This document shows positions 1-6,600 of a DNA stretch of 7,696 bases, piece after piece. The translations under genes were made by a program, and so were the position numbers. The notes below the pieces were generated by a model. It saw only the letters and a list, made by a program, of their open reading frames with translations. It did not search any database and was not told the origin of the DNA. The stretch lies in contig CAIXIZ010000131.1 in NCBI GenBank assembly GCA_903919625.1, positions 1-7,696 of the forward strand, in the 5' to 3' direction. The stretch is from an uncultured Verrucomicrobiota bacterium (GTDB taxonomy: Bacteria; Verrucomicrobiota; Verrucomicrobiia; Opitutales; Opitutaceae). Within the stretch, counting starts at the first letter, position 1; each line of letters begins with the position of its first letter.

Positions 1-1471
1 CGAAATCCTCGCGCGGGAAAATCTTCACGTTTTCGTCGGCATAGCCCTTGGCCCATCCATCTCGGCAACGCTCCTCAATCCACGCGCGGTGGGCGTCGGT
101 GATGCGGTTGCGCTTGTTGCCGAAAGCTTTTGGCTCCTTCTCGAACTGCGAGCGGGCATCAATGAACATTACCCGCCCGCGATGGCTGGCGGGCTTGTCG
201 TTGCGCAACAGCCAGACGTAGGTGAAAATGCCGGTGTTGTAGAACATCTGGTCGGGCAGCATGACGATGGCATCGAGCCAGTCGTTTTCCAAAATCCAGC
301 GGCGGATTTCGCTCTCACCCGAGCCGCAGTCGCCATTGGAGAGCGGCGAGCCGTTGAAAATAACGGCGATGCGGCTGCCGCCGTCGTCGGTCGGGATCAT
401 CTTGGCCAGCATGGTTTCCAAGAAAAGCAGCGAGCCGTCGTTCACGCGCGGCAACCCGGCACGGTAGCGGGTGGGCACGAATTTGCGGGCCTCGGCCTCG
501 TAACCGTCCTTGCCGCCCCAGGTGACGCCAAAGGGCGGATTGCTCAGCATCCGATTGAACTGATATTTCGACTCCGGCCACTGGTCGCCCGGCTCCTTGC
601 CGTGCGGGTCATGCGGAATGAGGGAGTTGCCGAGAAAGACGGTGGCCTGCCGGTCGTTCTTGATAAGCAGGTCGGCCTGACAGACGGCGTAGTTGGTCGG
701 GGAAAGCTCGTGGCCGTGGACGGTGAGAAACTTTTCGACGCGCGCCTTTTCCTCCGGCGTGCTGGCGCGGTCAAGGAGGTGCTCCTTGGCGACGGACAGC
801 ATCCCGCCGGTGCCGCTGGCGGGATCGTAGATGGAGAAATGTTTTTGTGGGATCGGGATGTCGAGCAACTCGACCATGAGACGGATGACTTCGCGCGGGG
901 TGAAATGTTCCCCGGCCTCCTCGCCGCTTTGCTCCGAGAAAAGCCGGAGCAATTCCTCGTAGATGTAACCCATTTCCAGGCCGGAAAGCTCGTCGGGGCC
1001 GAGGGCGAGTTCCTTGTATTGGTTGAGGATGGGCGCGAGCCGGTTGTTTTTAACCATCGTGCCGATGGTGGCGCGATAATTGAAGTGCTCGATGATGTCG
1101 TCCACGTTTTCGGAAAATCCGTTGATGTAAGCGCGGAAATTTTCCTCCAAGAGCACGTGGTCTTCCTCATAGACCTTGCGGAGCGTCCAGTCGGTCTGGT
1201 TGGAAAACGGGGACTGCTTGGGGTTGAGTTCAAGCTCCTTCACCAGCTTGGCGAGTTCATTTTCGGTGAGTTTGGGACGTTTGGCGAGAACTTCGGCGCC
1301 CTTGGCCTCGCGCCAGGCGAGCAGCACGCACTCCAACCGCCGGATGACAATGATGGGCAGGATGACGCCTTGGTATTCGTAGGGCTTGAACTTGCCGCGC
1401 AAGCGCTCGGCGGATTTCCAAATCTCGTTGGTGAGATTATCGAGCTTGGGCTTGTTGAGGGAAAGGGCCAT
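1..1471 (-). CDS. hsdM: Type I restriction-modification system, adenine-N6 DNA methyltransferase subunit HsdM (3' end beyond window)
   Basis: The product would be the modification subunit of a Type I R-M complex. With HsdS it transfers a methyl group from S-adenosylmethionine to adenine N6 in the recognition site, and with HsdR it forms the restriction enzyme. The minus frame is open from ATG at 1471 to the window edge, giving 490 codons without a stop. The first ~160 residues match the helical HsdM N-terminal domain (starting MALSLNKPKLDN, with a VILPIIVIRRLE stretch). The N6-methylase domain follows: EHFTPREV at 188-195, the SAM-binding motif DPASGTGGM at 216-224, and the catalytic motif NPPFG at 311-315. 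HsdM proteins are usually about 490-530 residues, so only the C-terminal end should be missing. hsdS and hsdR are not in the window and may lie to the left. No clear ribosome binding site or promoter is visible before the ATG. Family assignment is firm; system completeness cannot be judged. Confidence 0.94.
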   Translation of the reverse strand, partial: MALSLNKPKLDNLTNEIWKSAERLRGKFKPYEYQGVILPIIVIRRLECVLLAWREAKGAEVLAKRPKLTENELAKLVKELELNPKQSPFSNQTDWTLRKVYEEDHVLLEENFRAYINGFSENVDDIIEHFNYRATIGTMVKNNRLAPILNQYKELALGPDELSGLEMGYIYEELLRLFSEQSGEEAGEHFTPREVIRLMVELLDIPIPQKHFSIYDPASGTGGMLSVAKEHLLDRASTPEEKARVEKFLTVHGHELSPTNYAVCQADLLIKNDRQATVFLGNSLIPHDPHGKEPGDQWPESKYQFNRMLSNPPFGVTWGGKDGYEAEARKFVPTRYRAGLPRVNDGSLLFLETMLAKMIPTDDGGSRIAVIFNGSPLSNGDCGSGESEIRRWILENDWLDAIVMLPDQMFYNTGIFTYVWLLRNDKPASHRGRVMFIDARSQFEKEPKAFGNKRNRITDAHRAWIEERCRDGWAKGYADENVKIFPREDF

Positions 1472-1967
1472 GTTTGATTCGACTAGCTAAAAGCAGAGTT
1501 GGGGCATTACGCAGACCGGGCAAGGCGGAAGGAGCACGGATGTTCTGGCGCGCGGGTGCTACCGGAGCGCGCAACCCCTTGCCGCCCGCCGGCGTGGGCC
1601 GGCGTGAGCGGCATTGCGGTGCGGCCAGAGGCCGCGCAAGGCGCAGCCGAGCCGCCAGCGTAGCGATGCGGCGAGGACGCGCGGGGCCACCGCGCCGCTG
1701 GGCGGCGGGGGGAAGGCCCAGCGAACGAGCGTAGCGAGTGAGCCGGGGGCCGCCTGGAGCCGATGCCAACCGATGTGGCGTATCGCGCAATGCAGGGACG
1801 CGGCGGACAGCATGAGACAAGGGACGGCCCGGGCGGGGGCGGGGTCGTGTTGAGGGCGCGGAGCGCGGTGATGTAACCGAAACCCTTGGTGGCGGAGCCG
1901 TGCTGGAATTTCCGTTGTTTGCGCGCGCCGCTGGATAATTCAAGGCCCGCAGTCCGGCCCGGGCGGA

Positions 1968-2102
1968 GCGCATAATCCGACGTTATGACAAGTGCCGGAG
2001 CGAACGCGCTCGGGCGTGAGTCGAAGGGAAGCAGCCGGTCTGACGGAACACCTGCACGGAAGACCGATGAGCTGCCACTGGTCATAACGTCCGGTTATGC
2101 GC
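1968..2102. repeat. 135-bp imperfect palindrome with attC-like arm layout
   Basis: Two 27-bp arms (1968-1994 and 2076-2102) are reverse complements at 24 of 27 positions. Each arm is itself nearly palindromic. The right arm holds CATAAC-GTCCG-GTTATG, and the left arm holds the same pattern with CATAAT in place of CATAAC. The interior carries smaller hairpins: GAGCG-AACG-CGCTC near 1998-2011 and CGGTCT/AGACCG within about 2036-2067. Paired inverse boxes about 5 bp apart at both ends of a ~60-140 bp element is the plan of integron attC sites, and GTTATGC fits the GTTRRRY box at six of seven bases. The left outer box ends in AAT rather than AAC, which argues against a working attC. It could instead be a small non-autonomous palindromic element. 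Confidence 0.6.
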
Positions 2103-2205
2103 GGAGCCGGAAGCAGCCAGCGTGACAGATCAGGCTCGGACGTGGACGAGGGACGGGCGATGGGATCTGCCCAAACGGGTGCCAGAGGTGTTTAGAGGAC
2201 ACAGA

Positions 2206-2227
2206 TAACCGGCATGTAACCGGCATG
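2206..2227. repeat. Tandem duplication of an 11-bp unit
   Basis: The unit TAACCGGCATG occurs twice head to tail with no mismatch, just beyond the terminator of the tRNA-Phe gene. Its role is unknown. It could be replication slippage or a paired binding site. Confidence 0.7.
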
Positions 2228-2244
2228 TAGATTTTTCTCCGAAA

Positions 2245-2266
2245 CCAAAAAACGACCTATGTCGTT
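2245..2266 (-). terminator. Intrinsic terminator of tRNA-Phe
   Basis: Read on the minus strand, AACGAC-ATAG-GTCGTT forms a 6-bp stem with a 4-nt loop. It runs directly into T residues (six T in a row counting the last two stem bases). It starts 9 nt past the encoded CCA end of the tRNA, so it most likely ends that transcript. Confidence 0.65.
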
Positions 2267-2275
2267 GATGGAAAA

Positions 2276-2351
<76 letters not shown>

Positions 2352-2368
2352 ATGAGTCCGAGGGCCAA

Positions 2369-2388
2369 GGGCAACCCACCCGCCAAGC
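2369..2388. repeat. Short repeat piece (first copy) between tRNA-Phe and its promoter
   Basis: This 20-bp stretch, beginning GGGCAACCCACCCGCC, matches 3575-3594 at 19 of 20 bases. At the second site it directly adjoins the 53-bp repeat. Here the two parts are separated by 67 bp that contain the tRNA promoter. Confidence 0.6.
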
Positions 2389-2400
2389 GACGTCAACGGG

Positions 2401-2429
2401 ATTTTATGGCCGTTGTCCCATGGTTTCAA
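2401..2429 (-). promoter_or_regulatory. Sigma-70-type promoter of tRNA-Phe
   Basis: On the minus strand TTGAAA (2429-2424) and TAAAAT (2406-2401) are separated by exactly 17 bp, close to the housekeeping consensus. A start about 7 nt downstream would leave a leader of roughly 43 nt before the mature tRNA. No other gene start is nearby on this strand. Confidence 0.65.
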
Positions 2430-2455
2430 TCTCAGGGAGTTCTTAGACTGAAAGG

Positions 2456-2508
2456 CCGGACGGCCAGGTCGGCGACCTGGCCTACAACCGGCCAATTAAC
2501 TTCGGCGC
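2456..2508. repeat. Dispersed palindromic repeat B, copy 1
   Basis: This 53-bp unit matches 3594-3646 at 49 of 53 positions in the same orientation. Its core is a perfect 9-bp hairpin, GGCCAGGTC-GGC-GACCTGGCC (2462-2482). An outer 6-bp pairing, GGCCGG (2454-2459) with CCGGCC (2488-2493), nests around it. No T-run follows, so it does not look like an intrinsic terminator. The XRE-like remnant ends about 10 bp from its right edge. Confidence 0.8.
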
Positions 2509-2517
2509 CTCATCCCG

Positions 2518-2622
2518 TCAGGCGGTCTTGTTTCGTGTCGGAGCGGTGACCTCGTTCAAGACGCCTTCCTCTCTCAAGATGCGGTCGAATTTACTGCCAG
2601 CACGGGGTTGGGTCCCGCTCAT
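2518..2622 (-). pseudogene. Possible N-terminal remnant of an XRE/HigA-type antitoxin gene
   Basis: A 34-codon minus-strand frame begins with ATG 21 nt after the stop codon of the MazF-like toxin gene. Residues 11-25 (KFDRILREEGVLNEV) resemble, from memory, the opening of short XRE-family antitoxins (a FDxFLxEEGxLxEVxA pattern) that normally continue for 60-80 more residues into a helix-turn-helix. Here the likeness stops after EVTA. A TGA then ends the frame about 10 bp before repeat B, so the helix-turn-helix is absent. I infer a gene truncated by a deletion or by insertion of the repeat. It could also be a chance open frame, because the match is short. It has no visible ribosome binding site. 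Confidence 0.4.
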
Positions 2623-2643
2623 GGGAGCAAGGGCGCGCCGGCT

Positions 2644-2976
2644 TCAGCCAAGTCCGAGACAGGCGCGGACTTTCCGGCGAATATCGGTCTGGCGGTGCTC
2701 GGTGACGGTGCCGGCGGTGCGGATGACGGCGGATTTTGGGGCGAGATAAATCAGCGCGCAGTCGAAGAGGGTAAGATGATCCAGGCCGTCGGCCTCATCC
2801 AGGACGACGTGATGCGTGCGTGGGGCCACCGCCGGGGTCTTTTTCGTGCCCATGAGCACGTTAATGCGGCGCTGGTGAGGATCCGCCAGGATGGCATCGT
2901 CGGAGAGGACAATGCCGGGGTGGCCGGTGAGGTCGCGCTCGTCGGCGCGCACAAAGATGATGTCCCAACGTTTCAT
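2644..2976 (-). CDS. MazF/PemK-like toxin, probable endoribonuclease
   Basis: The 110-residue product fits the size and pattern of the MazF/PemK toxin fold, whose known members cut mRNA at short sequences. It opens KRWDIIFV, where MazF proteins usually have KRGDIxxV. GHPGIVLSDDA (18-28) then matches the usual GxRPxLVLS-type strand, VLMGTKK (40-46) the central strand, and ALIYLAPKSAVIR (about 73-86) the later strand. The threonine of the known active-site pair is present (T44). The position normally held by arginine appears to be histidine (H19), so activity or specificity may differ. The ATG overlaps the TGA of the upstream antitoxin gene as ATGA, implying translational coupling. The start is fixed by that overlap. 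Assignment rests on pattern and context, because sequence identity in this family is low. Confidence 0.72.
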   Translation of the reverse strand: MKRWDIIFVRADERDLTGHPGIVLSDDAILADPHQRRINVLMGTKKTPAVAPRTHHVVLDEADGLDHLTLFDCALIYLAPKSAVIRTAGTVTEHRQTDIRRKVRACLGLG

Positions 2977-3221
2977 TCGGGGTCGCCAAAGGTGTGGCCA
3001 AAGGTGTTGCCGAGCCGGATTTCCGCCGGGGTCCGGCGGATGTTTTTCATCGGCGGGACATACTCGGGCAGGCCTTCGCCGGTGTTGGCGGCGGGGCGGA
3101 CGAGGATGCCGTCGGGCCGGTCCTCAATGACCACCCGGCCGCGGGGCTTGAGGCCATGGATGCGGCGGAGCGGAGCGGGCAGGACCAGCTGGCACTTCGA
3201 AGTGAGGGTGGCGGTGTGCAT
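2973..3221 (-). CDS. MazE/AbrB-family antitoxin
   Basis: The 82-residue product would neutralise the downstream MazF-like toxin and repress its own operon. Residues 3-43 (TATLTSKCQLVLPAPLR, then LKPRGRVVIEDRPDGILVRP) show the swapped-hairpin SpoVT-AbrB pattern: a T-S-K-x-Q-LP-P-R loop followed by G-x-x-V-x-I-E and a final beta strand. The tail (44-82) is proline- and glycine-rich, as expected for a flexible toxin-binding segment. I chose the ATG at 3221. A TTG nine bases upstream (3230) would add only three residues. Neither start has a good ribosome binding site. The stop overlaps the toxin start by 4 bases. A 13-bp palindrome sits 19 bp upstream of the ATG, where an autoregulatory operator would be expected. 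Confidence 0.8.
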   Translation of the reverse strand: MHTATLTSKCQLVLPAPLRRIHGLKPRGRVVIEDRPDGILVRPAANTGEGLPEYVPPMKNIRRTPAEIRLGNTFGHTFGDPE

Positions 3222-3240
3222 GGGGGCCAAGGTGGGCCGA

Positions 3241-3253
3241 ACGCTGCCAGCGT
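3241..3253. promoter_or_regulatory. Candidate operator of the mazEF-like operon
   Basis: ACGCTG-C-CAGCGT is a perfect 6+1+6 palindrome just upstream of the antitoxin start. AbrB/MazE-type antitoxins bind palindromes in their own promoters, so this is a plausible operator. No convincing -35/-10 pair accompanies it, and binding is inferred only from position. Confidence 0.4.
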
Positions 3254-3432
3254 CAAGTGTTACTTATTCCTACCCTAACGGGGACCACTCGGGCGGAACC
3301 GGAGCGAAGCAGACGATTTTGCCAGCACCGCTGCCCGACCCCACGATACGGCGCATCCGTTCCTACGAGCCGACAGAACAGACGATGTCGGCCAACGGGA
3401 GCGAACAGGGGCGATCTTAGCACAGTTCGAAG

Positions 3433-3491
3433 CAACAAGGGGCGATGCTGGTCGCCGCCCTACAATCCGGGCGTCGTCCAGCGACGCCCCT
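3433..3491. repeat. Dispersed hairpin repeat A, copy 1
   Basis: Positions 3433-3484 match 7645-7696 at 48 of 52 bases in the same orientation. The full unit here forms a long imperfect hairpin. AGGGGCG... (3438-3460) pairs with ...CGCCCCT (3469-3491) at 19 of 23 positions around an 8-nt loop. Such extragenic palindromes resemble REP/MITE-like elements. No transposase is nearby. Confidence 0.8.
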
Positions 3492-3574
3492 ACCCCAACC
3501 AAACCGAAGCCAGCTTCGGGGAATCAGACCCAATGGGATTGAGCCTGGCGGGGACATTCCGACCGTGAGCCGGC

Positions 3575-3646
3575 GGGCAACCCACCCGCCCAGCCGGACG
3601 GCCACGTCAGCGACCTGGCCTACAGCCGGCCCATTAACTTCGGCGC
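3575..3646. repeat. Dispersed palindromic repeat B, copy 2, with the contiguous 20-bp piece
   Basis: Positions 3594-3646 match 2456-2508 at 49 of 53 bases, and 3575-3594 match 2369-2388 at 19 of 20. The two parts are contiguous here but split at the first locus. The core hairpin (3600-3620) has one mismatch compared with the perfect stem of copy 1. The unit ends 35 bp beyond the stop codon of the peptidase gene. Confidence 0.8.
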
Positions 3647-3680
3647 GCCCTGCCCCAAGATCACGCCCGGCAAATGTCGG

Positions 3681-6600
3681 TCAATGCTGGGCAGCACCGC
3701 TCCCACTTGGAATCGTCAGACCTAGGCTCTGGAGATAGCCCGCCGGCAGGCGGAGAGTGGCCGCGACCGTTTTCCCATCGGGCTGCAAGGCCTCAATGTA
3801 TACGTCGCCCGTCTTGAGGTCGATGAACCAGGCCTTCGCGTTGCCGAAGTAGGTGATGGCCCACGGGTCGAGGATGAAATCGTGGATGATTCCGTCGAGC
3901 TGGGCGGGCAACGGTCCCTCCGTCCCATCCCACCAGTCGGTCAGCCCATGGGCGGTGATCGCGGCAATTTGCGCCGCAGTGAGCGGAGCCGGCAGATTCT
4001 GACCGGTGCTGCCGTCCAGACCGGAGAACCAAACCCCGAGCGCGGCGGAGTTGGGCAGGCTGGCCAGGCTGAGCGACGTGCCATCGGGCGGGAGAAACTG
4101 GTCCTGCTGCGCGTTGAGCCAGGTCAGGAGCTGATTGCTGGACACCGCCCCCAGACTTTGCACGGCATTTTCCATGCGCTGGAGCAGGACCAGCGCCTGC
4201 AACGCGGCCGCCGGCCCGCCGGCCTCGGAGACGGTCAGCGTCTGCTGGTTGACCGCAAGCGTACCCGGTCTCGGCGACGTCGCCGGATTGGTGGCGATGG
4301 TCAGCAGAACGGTGCCATTGCCGGTGCCGGTGGTGACATTGGGGATGATCCACGCCACATTGGCCCGCACGGTCCAGGCGGTGTTGCTGAGCACGCGGAC
4401 CGGCACCCCGTTGGCCCCGGCTGCCGAAACATTCACCCGGCCCGGGCTGATCGCCGTGGTGGGCGGAGCCCCGGCCTGGACCACTGAAAGGGTCTGGCCA
4501 CCGATGGTGAGGATGCCCGTGCGGCTGGTGGTCGCCGGATTTGACGCGACGGCAAGTCGGACGGTGCCTTTGCCGAATCCACCGGACGGAGTGAAGGAAA
4601 TCCAGGGAACGCTGCCCGTCACCGTCCAGGAGGCATTGCCCGACACCGTCACCGTGAGGTTGCCCGCGCCGGCCGCCGCCACCGTTACACTGCCAGGCGT
4701 GATCGTGACGAAATTGGGCGAGCCGGCCTGGTTCACGACCAGTTTCTCGTTGTTGACGGTCACGGTTCCGGATCGCCCGGCGGGCGAGGCATTCGCGCCA
4801 ATGTTGAGCGTGAAGCTCCCATTGCCAGTGCCGGCGTTCACGCCTGGCACAATCCACGTCACGTTGGAACTCACACTCCAGGTGGTGTTGCTCGACACCG
4901 CCACCGCTGCGCTGGCCGAACCCGTGGCCGCCACGGCCAACACCCGTGGCGTGAGGGTGGCAAAAGGCGGAGCGGCCTCCTGGCTGACCGTCAGGGTCTG
5001 GGTTCCGACGGTCACGGTTCCGGTCCGGGCCGTGAGCGCAACATTGGCGGCCACCGTGAGACTGAACCGGCCATTGCCCGACCCCGAAGCGGTGTCCACC
5101 GTGAGCCACGACGCATTGGGGATCACACTCCATGTCGTGTTGCTCATCACCCGAATGAAGCCGGAGGCTCCGGACGCTGAGACAATGACCCGGGGCGGAT
5201 CAATTGTGGTCACCGAGGCTGTACCCCCAGCCTGGGTGACGGTAAACGCCTTGTTGCCAATCGACACCGTGCCGCTTCTGGGCGTGCTGAGCGGATTGGC
5301 GGCCACCGCCAGTATGACCGTGCCATTGCCCGATCCGGTTGTGAGGTTGGGGATAATCCAGGGCGCAAGCGAGGTGACGGTCCAAGTCGTGTTGCTCGTC
5401 ACGGTCACGTTAAGGCCGGCCACCCCGGCAGCGGCGACCGAGGCCGAGGCCGGGTTGATCGTGGTGGTGCCGGGAGGGAGCGGTGCCTGAATCGTGAGCG
5501 CCGCCGGCGCGCTGGTGACCGTGCCGAAGGCATTGGTCACGAGGCAACGGAACTCGTCGCCGTTCATGCCCAGGGTCGTCGCGGTCACAGTCAGCATGGC
5601 CGTCGCCGAGCCCTGATAGGTGGCGTTGTCCGTCAGGTTGGAAAATGCGCCCGCGCCCGCAGGCTGCCGCTGCCACTGATAGGTGAGCGTGGGCATCCCC
5701 GAGGCGACCAGGGCAAACTGCGCAGTGGCGCCCGAAGCGACGGTCTGGGCGGCGGGGCTGGAGACAACCACCGGGCCGTTGCTCAGGGCACTGATGAGCG
5801 CGGATAAAACCGGCACCCCAAGACCGGTGCATTCGTCATAGCCCTTCGTGGCGGATAGGAACTGGGTGCCGCCGGTGGTGATGTCGCGCAAGGCGGGTGT
5901 GCCGAGCAAGGGATAGATTTTGGGCCCCAGCAATCCGAGGGGCGGCTGGGCCGCTGCACTGCGGGCCTGGTTGATCAACGCCGCAAATCCTGCCCACATC
6001 GGGGAGGCCAGGCTCGTGCCGCCGATTTGGGACGATGCCCCGCGAAACACGAGGAGTCCGCCCCGATTGGGATCGGCCGGTCCGGCAACATCGGGGACCA
6101 GCTTGGTGCGCCCCGCCGGCACCCCGGTTCCCACCTGCCAGGCCGGACGGGGAAAGACCGCGCTGGCACCGCCTCCGGTGCCTGACCAGACCGCTTCGCT
6201 GCTCACCGCCCCGGTGGAGGAGTTCAGCACCAGGCTCGTGCCTCCGACCCCCGTCACACTTTCGGAGCTGGCCGGAGACTCGAGATCGGGGCCGGCGCCG
6301 CCGCGCACCCGGCCGGGAGAGCCATTGTCCCCGGCTGCGGCAAAGACCGTCACCCCGGCCGCCGCGAGCTCGGCAAAAAATTGCTCGTCCGTTTGCAGCT
6401 GACTGATGGACACCTGGTCCTCGGGCAGCCCAAAGCTCAGCGAAAGCTGGTGCAGGCCCGGCTGGGCCTGCGTGGAAACCTCGTGGTACACCTGGGCATA
6501 GGCCTGGTCCAAAAACGGGAAGATCAGATCGGTGGTGGCATAGACCCGCACTTTGGCCCCGGACGCGATGCTGCTGCTCCACTCGACATCGAGCGTCTCC

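Larger units (their letters stand above)
1472..2244. other. Gene-free GC-rich intergenic region upstream of hsdM
   Basis: No convincing gene is present in about 770 bp. The frames open here are low-complexity and rich in Arg, Ala, Pro and Gly, with no recognisable domain, as expected from stop-poor GC-rich DNA. The stretch from about 1560 to 1760 is dense in short inverted repeats, for example GCGGCC-AGA-GGCCGC near 1620-1635. It also repeats the word AGCGTAGCGA near 1660 and near 1730. The 135-bp palindrome (1968-2102) and the tandem 11-bp repeat (2206-2227) are listed separately. A structured RNA or a decayed mobile element is possible, but nothing here identifies one. Confidence 0.5.
3254..3680. 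other. Non-coding region with dispersed repeats between the toxin-antitoxin pair and the peptidase gene
   Basis: No supported gene is present. The region carries repeat A copy 1, repeat B copy 2 and its attached 20-bp piece, plus two small hairpins: GCCGAC/GTCGGC (3369-3374 with 3387-3392) and CCGAAG-CCAG-CTTCGG (3504-3519). It lies downstream of the peptidase gene on its strand, but no hairpin followed by a T-run is visible, so how that transcript ends is unclear. Confidence 0.55.

Noticed and set aside
89..1477. Long plus-strand open frame of 462 codons
   Set aside because: It is antisense to hsdM, whose minus frame contains the full set of methyltransferase motifs; the plus-strand translation has no recognisable domain.
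1507..2085. Minus-strand frames of 178-192 codons upstream of hsdM
   Set aside because: Composition is Arg/Ala/Pro-rich low complexity, they run through the 135-bp palindrome, and no family is recognisable.
1968..2102. Calling the palindrome a proven integron attC site
   Set aside because: The left outer box ends AAT instead of AAC, the middle base of the RRR/YYY boxes does not fit, and no integrase or cassette array is visible.
2206..2227. CRISPR or other array
   Set aside because: There are only two 11-bp units with no spacers; no CRISPR-like repeat was seen anywhere in the window.
2462..2482. Repeat B hairpin as a terminator for the toxin operon
   Set aside because: The stem is perfect, but no T-run follows on either strand.
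2608..3420. Plus-strand frame of 270 codons across the toxin-antitoxin region
   Set aside because: It is antisense to two short genes with a 4-base overlap and family-like patterns, and it runs into repeat-rich DNA.
3793..5133. Minus-strand open frame of 446 codons overlapping the sedolisin gene
   Set aside because: It is a shifted frame of the same repeat array, rich in H, R, G and Q with no domain.
4135..5490. Plus-strand open frame of 451 codons opposite the BACON array
   Set aside because: Its repetitiveness only mirrors the BACON units on the other strand, which have real domain patterns.
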